48,140 nucleotides of DNA from Streptomyces sp. BR123 (GTDB lineage: Bacteria > Actinomycetota > Actinomycetes > Streptomycetales > Streptomycetaceae): assembly GCF_013401435.1 (NCBI RefSeq), contig NZ_JACBGN010000021.1:1-48140 (forward strand), read 5' to 3'. The notes under the pieces are model-generated. The model saw only the letters and a program-made list of their open reading frames with translations. It was not told the origin of the DNA and did no database searches. The position numbers and the translations under genes are program-made. This document shows positions 25,241 through 33,552 of this stretch, in pieces. Position 1 is the first letter of the stretch; every line of letters starts with the position of its first letter.

Positions 25241-26142
25241 TGGTTCCCCATCGTGCGGTTGAACAAGCCGGCGAATCTGCTCTGCTCACAAGCGCGCCCG
25301 CTGTCGCGTAGAGCCCGCAGAAGTCGCGTTCGCGAAGTACCCGGAGCGGATGCGATGCCCCTCTTAATGAAGGCGATGACCTCTTCGTCGGACATGGGCT
25401 CACGATTGTGGCGCTCTGGCTTCGACACCCCGACCGCCCATTGATGCCACGAATTACTGGTGGCTGCGGATGTCAAGGAACGGTCTTCGCAGTGCTGAAG
25501 CCAGGACGCGGCCATGCGGACGTTCAAACTGGTCAGCGTGCCGCCCAGTGCGCCGCGGAGCCCAGCGTCTGAGGCCACTCGCTGGATGCCGGCGATTTCT
25601 TCGTCTCCGCCAATCAGCAATGCCTCGGTTGCGAGGGCCCCGAGCGCCCGCAGCTCCGCGCCCATGGCCCTCGCGTAGACCTCGGAGAGGACCATGAGAA
25701 CCGGCCCCCGCTTTCCGAGGTCCTCCAGGGTGGTCCTGCCGCTATCCGCCTGGAGGTGGCTCCACCACTCCGCACTGCTCGCCGTTGAGGTAGCCACCGA
25801 GTCGGCGTGCCGGGTGCTGAAGGTTGCAGCGTAGGCAGGTGCGGGCGCGGAGACTGGCTGTAGACCGAGGCCGGCAGACGCCACCCACAGTTCCGCGTTG
25901 AAGTGGGCCTTCTCGGCCCACTGAAGCAGTCGCTTGGACTGTGTCCAGTGGTCACCGCGGTACAGATCGGTGAGCGGACGGGTGCGAGTTTTGTCGGTAC
26001 TGGCCGCCTGGGCCACCCGCTCCTTCCACAGAGCCGAGCGTTCCCGCACGGGGCCCTCCGGGAGTGATCTCGCATGGAGTGCGGCCTCCGGCACCACGGA
26101 CTTGCGGTCAGTGCACGTGACTACCAGCGATAGTTGTCTCAC
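25237..26142 (-). CDS. dpdC: DpdC, converts dPreQ0 in DNA to the amide (dADG)
   Basis: A 301-residue protein. The N-terminal LVVTCTDRKS (C10) followed by LYRGDHWTQSKRLL and LWVASAGLGLQPVSAPAPAY has the order of conserved blocks of the YaaA/DUF328-DUF6884 group, to which DpdC belongs. In Salmonella DpdC is needed to turn 2'-deoxy-preQ0 into 2'-deoxy-7-amido-7-deazaguanine, a nitrile hydration. It begins at GTG 26142 with a G-rich ribosome site just upstream and is the first gene of the minus-strand operon, divergent from queC across 111 bases. No other nitrile-processing enzyme is seen in the window. Confidence 0.85.
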   Translation of the reverse strand: MRQLSLVVTCTDRKSVVPEAALHARSLPEGPVRERSALWKERVAQAASTDKTRTRPLTDLYRGDHWTQSKRLLQWAEKAHFNAELWVASAGLGLQPVSAPAPAYAATFSTRHADSVATSTASSAEWWSHLQADSGRTTLEDLGKRGPVLMVLSEVYARAMGAELRALGALATEALLIGGDEEIAGIQRVASDAGLRGALGGTLTSLNVRMAASWLQHCEDRSLTSAATSNSWHQWAVGVSKPERHNREPMSDEEVIAFIKRGIASAPGTSRTRLLRALRDSGRACEQSRFAGLFNRTMGNQ

Positions 26143-26253
26143 GTGATGCTACTCCCCCGGCGGGCTTAACTGGACGACTGTTGCCGTTACTGTACCTGTC
26201 AGTTTTGACGGTAGGGTGCTCCGGTACACATGGAGCTAACTAGGGAGCAAGGC
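26143..26253. promoter_or_regulatory. divergent promoter region dpdC / queC
   Basis: This 111-base gap separates the modification operon (left) from the preQ0 synthesis operon (right) and must drive both. TTGACG at 26205-26210 could be a -35 box for queC but no close -10 follows at 16-18 bases. AGGGAG (about 26242-26247) is a good ribosome site for ATG 26254. No preQ1 riboswitch features were recognised. The shared gap would let precursor supply and modification be expressed together. Confidence 0.4.
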
Positions 26254-26961
26254 ATGGAGCGTCCCGCGATCGTTCTACTGAGCGGCGGACTGGACTCGAC
26301 GACAGTCCTGGCCATCGCGAAGGACCAGGGCTACACGCCGTACGCACTGAGCTTCCGCTACGGCCAGCGGCACAGCGTGGAGTTGGAGGCCGCCAAGCGC
26401 GTAGCCGAAGCGCAGGGCGTAGCCCGCCACGTTATCGCGGACATCGACCTGCGAGTTTTCGGCGGCTCCGCTCTCACGTCCGAGATCGATGTTCCGAAGC
26501 ACGACACCCTCGACGACGCCAGCACCAGCGACGCTGACAGCAGCGTCCCCATCACCTACGTGCCTGCGCGCAACACGATCTTCCTGTCCTTCGCGCTTGC
26601 CTATGCAGAGACCGTCGGCGCGAGCGACATCTTCACCGGCGTGACCGCCGTTGACTACAGCGGCTACCCCGACTGCCGCCCCGAGTACATGGACGCGTAC
26701 GCCAAGATGGCGAACCTGGCGACCCGGGCGGGCGTCGAAGGAACGCAGGAGCTCAAGCTCCACTCTCCCCTTATGGCCATGTCCAAGGCCGACATCGTCC
26801 GCGAGGGCCTGCGCCTGGGCGTGGACTACTCCATGACCTCCAGTTGCTACGACCCGGACGAGCAGGGTCGGGCCTGCGGCCACTGCGAGACCTGCCTTCT
26901 TCGCCTGAAGGGCTTCGCCGAGGCGGGCGTTTCGGACCCCGTGCAGTACCAGGGCGCGTGA
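26254..26961 (+). CDS. queC: QueC, 7-cyano-7-deazaguanine (preQ0) synthase
   Basis: A 235-residue ATP-dependent enzyme that converts 7-carboxy-7-deazaguanine and ammonia to preQ0. The PP-loop ATP site SGGLDS is at residues 10-15, and the zinc site is formed by C198, C208, C211 and C214 ([17 protein letters not shown]). ATG 26254 is chosen over ATG 26230 because of AGGGAG just upstream and because it gives the usual N-terminus. First gene of queC-queE-queD-folE2. Its placement inside the dpd island, together with the other three genes, makes precursor supply independent of the host. Confidence 0.95.
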   Translation: MERPAIVLLSGGLDSTTVLAIAKDQGYTPYALSFRYGQRHSVELEAAKRVAEAQGVARHVIADIDLRVFGGSALTSEIDVPKHDTLDDASTSDADSSVPITYVPARNTIFLSFALAYAETVGASDIFTGVTAVDYSGYPDCRPEYMDAYAKMANLATRAGVEGTQELKLHSPLMAMSKADIVREGLRLGVDYSMTSSCYDPDEQGRACGHCETCLLRLKGFAEAGVSDPVQYQGA

Positions 26962-26963
26962 GA

Positions 26964-27599
26964 ATGACCTATCTGGTCAAAGAGATCTTCTACACCCTGC
27001 AGGGCGAGGGCAGCCACGCAGGCCGGCCAGCGGTCTTTTGCCGCTTCTCACGCTGCAACCTGTGGACGGGCCTGGAGAAGGATCGCCACCGTGCCATCTG
27101 CCAGTTCTGTGACACCGATTTCGTCGGAACTGACGGCGAGGGTGGCGGCCGGTTCACGTCCCCTGATGACCTCGCCCAAGCAGTTGAACAGGCGTGGCCG
27201 TCTACCTCCATGGAACACCGCTTCGTCGTGTGCACCGGGGGAGAGCCGCTCCTGCAACTTGATGAAGCAGCGATCGAAGCACTCCACTCCAGAGGCTTCG
27301 AGGTCGCAGTGGAGACGAACGGCACCCGCGTACCACCGCAGGGCATCGACTGGCTCTGCGTAAGCCCCAAGATCGGCTCGGAACTGGTCGTCACGAGTGG
27401 AGAAGAACTGAAGCTCGTCTACCCGCAGTCGGGCGGAGACCCGAGCCAGTTTGAGCACCTGGACTTTCGATACTTCCGGCTCCAGCCCCTCGACGGTCCG
27501 GACGCTGAAGCCAACACCAGGGCCACCATCGACTACTGCATGAAGAACCCGCGCTGGATCCTTTCTCTCCAGACGCATAAGTATCTGGGAATTCAGTAA
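26964..27599 (+). CDS. queE: QueE, radical SAM 7-carboxy-7-deazaguanine synthase
   Basis: A 211-residue radical SAM enzyme that rearranges 6-carboxytetrahydropterin to 7-carboxy-7-deazaguanine. The iron-sulfur cysteines are C31, C46 and C49: a CX14CX2C spacing instead of the common CX3CX2C, the same variant known from Burkholderia multivorans QueE. The N-terminal IFYTLQGEG block and CTGGEPLLQ (about 90) are typical. ATG 26964 lies two bases past the queC stop; the gene ends TAATG, overlapping queD. No sign of decay. Confidence 0.95.
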   Translation: MTYLVKEIFYTLQGEGSHAGRPAVFCRFSRCNLWTGLEKDRHRAICQFCDTDFVGTDGEGGGRFTSPDDLAQAVEQAWPSTSMEHRFVVCTGGEPLLQLDEAAIEALHSRGFEVAVETNGTRVPPQGIDWLCVSPKIGSELVVTSGEELKLVYPQSGGDPSQFEHLDFRYFRLQPLDGPDAEANTRATIDYCMKNPRWILSLQTHKYLGIQ

Positions 27600-27955
27600 T
27601 GGAAATCTTCCGCGAGTTTACGTTCGAAGCCGCGCACCGTCTGCCCAATGTTCCTGCGGGCCACAAGTGCGCGCGCCTGCACGGCCACTCCTACAAGGTC
27701 ATCGTCCATGTGGAGGCCCCCGTCGACCCGGAGGCCGGCTGGGTCATGGACTTCGGCGACATCAAGCGTGCCTTCAAGCCGCTTGAGGAGCGGCTCGACC
27801 ACTACTACCTCAACGAGATCGAGGGCCTCGAGAACCCGACGAGCGAGATCCTTGCCCGCTGGATCTGGGAGCGCCTGCAGCCGACTCTGCCTGCGCTCTC
27901 GGCCCTGACCGTCCGCGAGACGTGCACCTCCGGCTGCACCTATCGGGGCGCGTGA
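27599..27955 (+). CDS. queD: QueD, 6-carboxy-5,6,7,8-tetrahydropterin synthase
   Basis: A 118-residue member of the PTPS/QueD family that turns dihydroneopterin triphosphate into 6-carboxytetrahydropterin. Zinc ligands are H13, H28 and H30 and the catalytic cysteine is C24 (in HKCARLHGH). [12 protein letters not shown] is the conserved C-terminal block with the substrate-binding region. It overlaps queE by one base and its stop overlaps an alternative start of folE2. Confidence 0.95.
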   Translation: MEIFREFTFEAAHRLPNVPAGHKCARLHGHSYKVIVHVEAPVDPEAGWVMDFGDIKRAFKPLEERLDHYYLNEIEGLENPTSEILARWIWERLQPTLPALSALTVRETCTSGCTYRGA

Positions 27956-27957
27956 GT

Positions 27958-28725
27958 ATGCACGACATCCAGAACGAGACTGACTCCCGGGGCATCGAGG
28001 TCGACCAGGTCGGTATCAGTGGCCTCCGCTATCCGCTGTACTTCGAAGACGGCTACCTCCGTCAGGAAGGCATCGCGGACATCGAGGTCACCGTGCGGCT
28101 CCAGTCCGACCGCCGTGGTACGCACATGAGCCGCATGGTCGCCCTCGTACACGACCACCTGCAGAGGTTCGACCCAAGGCAGTTTCCGCACGTGCTCAAG
28201 ACGGGGGCAGACCTCCTCGACGCGCCTGCGGTCACGGTGACAGTGGCCATGCCGATCAGTACGACCGTCGTTGCGCCGGCCAGCGGCCGCGAGTCGAAGC
28301 AGGTACACGACGTCCGCGTCGAAGGGCAGTGGGACAACGGCGCCGTGACAGTGACGACGGCAGTGACCAGTGAAGTCACCAGCCTCTGCCCGTGCTCAAA
28401 GGCCATCTCCGACTACGGCGCGCACAACCAGCGCAGCCGAATCACGCTCAAGGTGACGGGCCAGGGAGACACCCCTTATCCTCTGCCCGTCCATAGCGCC
28501 GTACGGTTGCTGAGCTCCTCCGCTTCGGCGCCTGTAGTGCCGCTGGTCAAGCGCACAGACGAGCGTGTCCTCACCATGCAGGCGTACGACCACCCTGTAT
28601 TCGTTGAGGACATGGCCCGCGACGTCAGCCTCGCGTGCCGGGAGCGGGGCCTTCGTCACACGGTGAGCATCCGCAACCTGGAAAGCATCCACAGTCACGA
28701 TGCTGTTGCATACGTCGCTGGATAG
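27958..28725 (+). CDS. folE2: FolE2-type GTP cyclohydrolase I (GCYH-IB)
   Basis: A 255-residue GTP cyclohydrolase of the metal-flexible IB type, which makes dihydroneopterin triphosphate from GTP, the first step towards preQ0. The signature CPCSKAIS starts at C144 and is followed by GAHNQRS; a conserved Glu follows in VEDMARDVS. ATG 27958 is used; GTG 27952 would overlap the queD stop and is possible. A dedicated copy in the island means GTP is routed to deazaguanine without depending on the folate pathway's own enzyme. Last gene of the operon, followed by a strong hairpin. Confidence 0.93.
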   Translation: MHDIQNETDSRGIEVDQVGISGLRYPLYFEDGYLRQEGIADIEVTVRLQSDRRGTHMSRMVALVHDHLQRFDPRQFPHVLKTGADLLDAPAVTVTVAMPISTTVVAPASGRESKQVHDVRVEGQWDNGAVTVTTAVTSEVTSLCPCSKAISDYGAHNQRSRITLKVTGQGDTPYPLPVHSAVRLLSSSASAPVVPLVKRTDERVLTMQAYDHPVFVEDMARDVSLACRERGLRHTVSIRNLESIHSHDAVAYVAG

Positions 28726-28761
28726 CATCGGCAGCTTCATCGAAGCTTGATCTACTTCATC

Positions 28762-28802
28762 AACTGGCCCAGTTCAGTGCCTCGCACTGGACTGGGCCAG
28801 TT
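28762..28802. terminator. terminator hairpin after folE2
   Basis: A 19-base stem with one G-U wobble: AACTGGCCCAGTTCAGTGC (28762-28780) pairs with GCACTGGACTGGGCCAGTT (28784-28802) around a three-base loop. It lies 36 bases after the folE2 stop and also downstream of the converging Nudix gene, so it can serve both strands. Confidence 0.85.
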
Positions 28803-28853
28803 GCGTGTCCCTGTTGTGCGACGCTTTGGCCTCACGGAGGCCGCTCCGGCGGT

Positions 28854-29354
28854 TCACGAGCCGAGTGTCAGTTTCCCCTCCGTAGCCTCGGCCATGGCGC
28901 GGACCTGTATGTCGAGCACGGCCTTGATGGCTTCGATGTTGCCGGCGGTGAACTCGGCCAGCTCTGGCGGCATCAGGTTGAGCTGCCGGATCGTCTCCGC
29001 GGTGAACGGTAACCGCACGACTTCGTAGCCGCCCCGCTCGGGCTTGTCGAACTCAGTGCCCGTGCGTGCCTCGATGTCCATCCGATTCAGGCGTGCGGCG
29101 AAGATGTGCTGGATGCCCACGCCGTCCTCGAACACGTCGGTAATGAGATGCACCAGCTCCGCCCTGTTCAGCTTGCCCCCGATCTCCTCGAACACCTCGC
29201 GGTGGAGGGCGTCCTCGACACTCGGGTCCGTAGCCTCGACGCTGCCGCCGACCGTCACTCAGTACGGGCCCCGGCCGGGCTTGGTGCGCTTGATGAGGAC
29301 GAGCTGGTCGCCGTCCAGCAAGATGGCCCTGGCGTTGCGCTTAGTGACTGGCAC
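28854..29354 (-). pseudogene. Nudix hydrolase interrupted by an in-frame TGA
   Basis: From a GTG at 29354 the frame reads VPVTKRNARAILLDGDQLVL, then KRTKPGRGPY, then TGA (29259-29261), then VTVGGSVEA and onward without a frameshift to the stop at 28854. Nudix relatives usually have Trp here (GPYW), so TGG to TGA is the simplest explanation. The Nudix box survives downstream (HREVFEEIGG), though the usual Glu before it is shifted or missing. A GTG right after the stop (29258) could start a 134-residue product lacking the first strand of the fold, which would probably not fold well. Alternatives are a sequencing error or rare readthrough. Substrate unknown. Confidence 0.7.
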
Positions 29355-29400
29355 CCTTCAGTACCTTTCGACTGGCAGGGGTGGGCTATTCCTTGGTGGC

Positions 29401-29868
29401 TCAGCCGAGGTGGGGGTAGGTGCCGGCGAGGTAGTCGCCGACCTGCTGGCGCATGCTGGGGTGGATGTCGTACCTGTCGAGGTCCGCGGGTTGGACGAAG
29501 CGGACGGCGTCGGCCTCTTCGTTGATGGTCGGCTCGCCGCCGACGGGGCGGCCGATGTAGGTGTTCTCGTATTGCTGGCGGATCTCGCCGTCGGTGTAGG
29601 CAACGATGTGGCGAGGGTTGGTGTAGATGCCGAGGAAGCCAGTGATCTCGGCGACGATGCCCGTCTCCTCGAGGCATTCACGTACGGCGCACTGGGCGGC
29701 TGTCTCGCCGATGTCCTGGGCTCCGCCGGGGAGGGCCCACTGGCCCGTGTCGCGGCGTCGCTGGAGGAGGATGGCGCCGTTGTCGTCGATGACGAGCAGG
29801 TTGCTCGCGGGGATGAGCGTGTTCGCCTTCGGAGCGGCGGGGTCGTTGTAGTACTCAGTCCTGCCCAT
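29401..29868 (-). CDS. Nudix hydrolase
   Basis: A 155-residue Nudix hydrolase with a perfect box G-x5-E-x7-RE-x2-EE-x-G (from GAQDIGET to RECLEETGI), so it should hydrolyse a nucleoside diphosphate-linked compound. The N-terminus MGRTEYYNDPAAPKANTLIP is typical of a common Streptomyces subgroup. A good ribosome site (GGGAGGGG) precedes ATG 29868. It lies upstream of the broken Nudix gene on the same strand. Substrate cannot be told; house-cleaning of modified nucleotides is a reasonable guess given the dpd neighbours, but is only inference. Confidence 0.88.
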   Translation of the reverse strand: MGRTEYYNDPAAPKANTLIPASNLLVIDDNGAILLQRRRDTGQWALPGGAQDIGETAAQCAVRECLEETGIVAEITGFLGIYTNPRHIVAYTDGEIRQQYENTYIGRPVGGEPTINEEADAVRFVQPADLDRYDIHPSMRQQVGDYLAGTYPHLG

Positions 29869-30066
29869 GTGCGGCGGTCCCCTCCTGATCGGAAGCCCAG
29901 GGCTGCGCGCAACCCGGACGATGTCGAACGCTAGACCGTACCCGTCGCGCCACCCTGTGCAGCGGGTCAGCAGCGTTACGCCCGTGCATGGCCTCCGGGA
30001 TGAGCCAGAGGCGGTCGCTTACCTGGCCTCAGGCCAGTTACGGGCGCGAGATGTGCTGACTAGCCG

Positions 30067-30876
30067 TCATATTGCTGTGGACCAGGCTTCGACGAGCGAG
30101 CGCACCGAGGGGAACCGCTCCTGTGGATCTGCTGCTGTAGCTCGCTGGATCACGGCCAACTGGCCGCGGCTGCCGCGCCACTGGTCCTCTTCGTCGCCGG
30201 CGTCAAGGAGGAGCCGCAGAGCCCTGCCGAGGTTGAACACAGTCGTCCGGACGTCGATGACCGAGCCCCGCACGAACTCCTCCGGCGCCATGTACCGGCT
30301 GGAGGCGGGGAGCCGGTCGGCGTCCAGCGTGAACGGCCCCTGCCGGTACTCGTCAAGGTCGCACAGCCTCATCCGCCGCTCGTCGAAGTCGTACAGCATG
30401 CAGCCGTCATAGAGGTCGACGGCCACGAGCCCCGCGGCCTCTACCGCGAGATGGGCACCCAAAACGGCATCCAGGGCGGCGTGGACGTCGGGGAGCGGAA
30501 GCCTGCGGAAACGGGCCATCGGATTCCCGGGCGCTGTTCTGCCGCCGCTTCGCGACCTGGTGGGGTGGTAGAGAACTTCGCCTGGCACCCAGGGGTAGAC
30601 GAGGACCAGTCCCTCATCTGTCGTGATGCTGTGCAGCAGGGGCGTGATGACCGGGTGAGATACGGCCTGGTGCACGCTGACGGCTCGCCGCAGCGAGGAC
30701 ACCGCTGCAGGTGTTGAAGCACTCTTCACGAACCATCTCCGCCCATCCACCAGGACCCCGTACGAGACACATCCTGAGTCTTGATCGGCGAACGTACGAA
30801 AGATCGTTCCGACATCCGCCACGTAGGTCTCGAATTTGGCCACGTGGGCGACGTCAAAGAGAGGGTGCGGCGTCAC
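30067..30876 (-). CDS. divergent protein kinase-like protein
   Basis: A 269-residue protein with the outline of a Ser/Thr kinase domain: RWFVKSA with the likely ATP lysine K51, a hinge near LVLVYPWVPGE, a catalytic-loop equivalent at VAVDLYDGCMLYD, a DFG equivalent LCDLDEY, and RYMAPEEF as the P+1 loop. The HRD motif is altered to AVD and Asn to Gly/Cys, so it may be a weak kinase, a small-molecule phosphotransferase or a pseudokinase. It starts at GTG 30876, or possibly at GTG 30843. It stands between the Nudix genes and the integrase as apparent cargo; its target is unknown. Confidence 0.7.
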   Translation of the reverse strand: MTPHPLFDVAHVAKFETYVADVGTIFRTFADQDSGCVSYGVLVDGRRWFVKSASTPAAVSSLRRAVSVHQAVSHPVITPLLHSITTDEGLVLVYPWVPGEVLYHPTRSRSGGRTAPGNPMARFRRLPLPDVHAALDAVLGAHLAVEAAGLVAVDLYDGCMLYDFDERRMRLCDLDEYRQGPFTLDADRLPASSRYMAPEEFVRGSVIDVRTTVFNLGRALRLLLDAGDEEDQWRGSRGQLAVIQRATAADPQERFPSVRSLVEAWSTAI

Positions 30877-31011
30877 GCTCGTGATCGTGCCAAGTCAGGT
30901 CCGGTGCCGCAGGGAGTTTCCCGTTCGAGGCAGGAATCCGTGCCCGGCTCGGAGGATTCGCCCACGGCAGACATGGAAGACGCGCGAAGGACTGGAACGC
31001 TCCCCGGGACC

Positions 31012-31488
31012 ATGTCAACGTACAACGTCCCCGAGAACACCACGTCAGCAAGGTTCCGCGCTCTAGGCGGCCAGCGGGCTCGCTGCACCCTCGATCCAGG
31101 CATGGCTCCAGGAGATCCTCTGTCCAAGACCGTCTTCCTCTCTCTGCGCCTCACGGCCCGCCTTCTGTTCACCCTGGGCGCTGTGTATGCATTGACAGCG
31201 CAGCAGCACTTTGACCACGGCGGCACGCCCACGGCGCTCTGCCTGTCTGTCTGCGCGGCCGGCCTATTCGCCGAAGACCTGCTCCAAGGCGGCTACCGAT
31301 GGGATCGAGCTGTCTTCGCCCATATCGCCGTGCACCCTGGCGTGAACGCCCGACAGACCGCCCGCGCAGTGGACATCGCGGAGAAGGTCGTGCCCCGAAG
31401 CCTCGACCGCTTTGCCTGCGACGGGATTGTGGCTGCAGAAAACGAGGCCAACGGGCGATCGCATCGGTCATTCCGGTTGGCCCCCTGA
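31012..31488 (+). CDS. hypothetical small membrane protein
   Basis: A 158-residue frame with Streptomyces-like third-base bias. Two hydrophobic segments (around TVFLSLRLTARLLFTLGAVY and ALCLSVCAAGLFA) suggest a two-pass membrane protein with a cytoplasmic C-terminal tail that ends in a basic, possibly helical region. Starts at ATG 31012, ATG 30973 or ATG 31102 are all possible and none has a strong ribosome site. I do not recognise the family. A hairpin follows at 31542-31566. Confidence 0.45.
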   Translation: MSTYNVPENTTSARFRALGGQRARCTLDPGMAPGDPLSKTVFLSLRLTARLLFTLGAVYALTAQQHFDHGGTPTALCLSVCAAGLFAEDLLQGGYRWDRAVFAHIAVHPGVNARQTARAVDIAEKVVPRSLDRFACDGIVAAENEANGRSHRSFRLAP

Positions 31489-31541
31489 CCTCTCCGGACA
31501 GCGCCTGAGGTTCACACAGCGGCGTACATATATAGCCGACG

Positions 31542-31566
31542 ATCCCCGGTTAGCCAAACCGGGGAT
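31542..31566. terminator. terminator-like hairpin
   Basis: A perfect 10-base stem, ATCCCCGGTT (31542-31551) with AACCGGGGAT (31557-31566), around a five-base loop, 53 bases past the stop of the small membrane protein gene and upstream of the excisionase-like gene. Confidence 0.6.
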
Positions 31567-31716
31567 TCTCCAGACCATTGACGTAGTTCGCACCGACTAC
31601 TTGGCGGTGGCGTGGTGCGGGCTGCCTTGTCCATATCCGCTGCGGCCCGAGCCATGCCCTGCGCAGTCACTGCGTGGGCGTCGTCGGATGCCCAGGGTGA
31701 AGCGAAAGACCTGACC

Positions 31717-31917
31717 ATGTGCGAAACCCTGCTCTCGGTCCCCCGCGTGGCCCAGATTCTCGACATCAGCCGGAGGTCCGTATACCGGTACATCTCCTCG
31801 GGTGAGCTGTCGGTAGTTGACCTGCGCACCGGCAACGAGCGCTCGCGTGTCCGCATCCCGAGCAGGGACGTGCATGAACTGGTCCGGCGGCGCACCGCCG
31901 CCTCCCCCCGGCGCTGA
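31717..31917 (+). CDS. excisionase-like helix-turn-helix protein
   Basis: A 66-residue DNA-binding protein of the MerR/Xis HTH_17 type: VPRVAQILDISRRSVYRYIS is the helix-turn-helix, followed by GELSVVDL and a wing with RVRIPSRDVHELV. Such genes directly before an integrase act as recombination directionality factors or small regulators. ATG 31717 is chosen because homologous proteins start just before the helix-turn-helix; the frame is open further upstream to 31612. It lies 68 bases before the integrase gene on the same strand. Confidence 0.8.
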   Translation: MCETLLSVPRVAQILDISRRSVYRYISSGELSVVDLRTGNERSRVRIPSRDVHELVRRRTAASPRR

Positions 31918-31985
31918 GCTGAGTCCGACCCCATACGTGTTGCGGCGAGAGCCGTCGTCATACCGAAGACAATCGGAAAGGGAAT

Positions 31986-33131
31986 ATGCCGTACCTGCGC
32001 AAGCTGGCCTCCGGAAACTGGCAGGCCACTGTCAGAAACCATGCTGGCGAGCGGTTCACCGAAACGTTCCCTCTTCGGTCACAGGCCCGCGAGTGGGGCC
32101 TGGAACAGGAAGCGAAACTCCGCCGGAATGCTTATCAGGATCCGCAGGCCGGGAAGATCAAGTTTGCGGAGTGGCACGACCGCTGGTGGGAAGCCCGCGT
32201 CGTGGAGCCCCATACGCAGCGAGGAGACGCTTCATGCATACGTACCCACATCACTCCGTACTGGTCTGATTGGGAAGTACGCGCGATCGCCCGCCTGGAC
32301 GTGCAGTCCTGGGTCCGGAAGCTGGTCGTGGACAAGAAGGGGGCCTCGGCGATCCGGCGGGCCTACAACCTGATGTCCTCCATCATGCGAGCGGCGGTCG
32401 ACGAGAACCTCATTGCCGTGACGCCATGCAGGCGCATCGACCTCCCCCGGGAGGCAGTAAAGCCGCCGCAGTGGTTCACCGTCGAGGAGGCCCAAGCTAT
32501 CCTCGATGAGCTCGAACAGCCGTGGCAGACGATGGTGCTGCTCGCCTTCTACACCGGCCTGCGGTGGGGAGAGCTGGCGGGCCTCCATGGGCACCGCATC
32601 GACTGGCGGCGGGGCCGGCTGTTCGTCGTGGAGGTCAACACGAAGTCAGGCATCAAGGAGTACCCGAAGAGCTCGAAGAGCCGCCGCGAGGTCCCGATCC
32701 CCGGGCACGTTCTCGACGCCCTTGCCCGCCACATGCGCGGCCGCGACCGCGTGGGAGTCGTCTTCACCACTGTCACCAAGGGCCGGTCCGGTCGGTTGCT
32801 CGACGACGGTAACTGGCGGACCCAGACGTGGTGGCCCGCGGTCAAGCGCGCGCACTACACAGAACCCGACGGGACGAGCAGGCCGGTTCCGCACTACCCG
32901 CCGCACTCTATGCGTCACACCTGTGCGTCCTGGCTGGTCCAGAAGGGGGTGTCACTGTACGAGGTGCAGCACCTGCTCGGGCACGAGAGCTACCAGACCA
33001 CGCAGCGGTACGCGCACCTCGCCCCCGATGCTCACCAAGCGGTCCTCGGAGCCTGGCAGCGGCTGGACTCCCAACTGATCGTTCCAGAGGGGGCCACCTC
33101 GAGCCCGACGACGGATACTCTTCGTCGGTGA
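31986..33131 (+). CDS. int: tyrosine recombinase (site-specific integrase)
   Basis: A 381-residue phage-type integrase. The catalytic set is complete: R193 (TGLRWGEL), H307 and R310 (HSMRH), H333 (LGHES) and the nucleophile Y342 (QRYAHL). The N-terminus MPYLRKLASGNWQATV is an AP2-like arm-binding domain, followed by a SAM-like core-binding domain to about residue 165. A good ribosome site (GGAAAGGGA) precedes ATG 31986. Together with the upstream Xis-like gene it marks the island as a formerly or still mobile integrative element. Third-base use resembles Streptomyces genes. Confidence 0.95.
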   Translation: MPYLRKLASGNWQATVRNHAGERFTETFPLRSQAREWGLEQEAKLRRNAYQDPQAGKIKFAEWHDRWWEARVVEPHTQRGDASCIRTHITPYWSDWEVRAIARLDVQSWVRKLVVDKKGASAIRRAYNLMSSIMRAAVDENLIAVTPCRRIDLPREAVKPPQWFTVEEAQAILDELEQPWQTMVLLAFYTGLRWGELAGLHGHRIDWRRGRLFVVEVNTKSGIKEYPKSSKSRREVPIPGHVLDALARHMRGRDRVGVVFTTVTKGRSGRLLDDGNWRTQTWWPAVKRAHYTEPDGTSRPVPHYPPHSMRHTCASWLVQKGVSLYEVQHLLGHESYQTTQRYAHLAPDAHQAVLGAWQRLDSQLIVPEGATSSPTTDTLRR

Positions 33132-33171
33132 CGGTAGGTAACCCTCGCCCACCTCGCCCATTGCGTTTCCC

Positions 33172-33217
33172 CGGCGCCGCCGGCCACACCCCTTTCCGCG
33201 TGTGGCCGGCGGCGCCG
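33172..33217. terminator. very strong hairpin after the integrase gene
   Basis: A perfect 17-base stem: CGGCGCCGCCGGCCACA (33172-33188) with TGTGGCCGGCGGCGCCG (33201-33217), 12-base loop, 40 bases downstream of the integrase stop. Confidence 0.85.
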
Positions 33218-33353
33218 TACACGTTTCCGCTACCCTGGCCAAAGCACCCCTGGAGGGCGGCGCAGCTAGCGTGGCGATAGCCCGTGACGCACGCCGACGC
33301 TGGTGACGCTCGTTCGACGCACGGCCCCTCGGAGAGCAGGGGAAAACTGGCTC

Positions 33354-33552
33354 TGACCTGCGGCTTTGTTCACCACCCCAGGGGTCCACCTCTTCCCGAT
33401 GACGCACCACGTGGAGTGCGTGGCGATCCTGGAGCCGGTCCGGGAAGGGTCCTGACCTGCGGTTTCTTGGCCTTCACTCCTTGCTCGACGTGTTTCCAGC
33501 CAAGCAAGGAGTGAAGCGGTCCGGAGACTGCTGAAAGCCGCTTGACCTGCGG
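33354..33552 (+). repeat. three direct copies of TGACCTGCGG
   Basis: TGACCTGCGG occurs at 33354, 33453 and 33543, 99 and 90 bases apart, each followed by one variable base and TT. The third copy lies within a hairpin (CTGCTGAA at its left, TTCAGCAG at its right). Short, same-strand, regularly spaced decamers next to an integrase gene resemble arm-type integrase binding sites; this is inference. Confidence 0.5.
33472..33516. repeat. 14-base inverted repeat
   Basis: CTTCACTCCTTGCT (33472-33485) pairs perfectly with AGCAAGGAGTGAAG (33503-33516) around a 17-base loop. It lies between the second and third TGACCTGCGG copies. It could be a protein-binding site of the recombination region or a structured RNA; it has no T-run. 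Confidence 0.6.

Noticed and set aside
33354..33552. The three TGACCTGCGG copies considered as a CRISPR array
   Set aside because: Repeats are only about 10 bases and spacings 80-90 bases; no cas genes are present.
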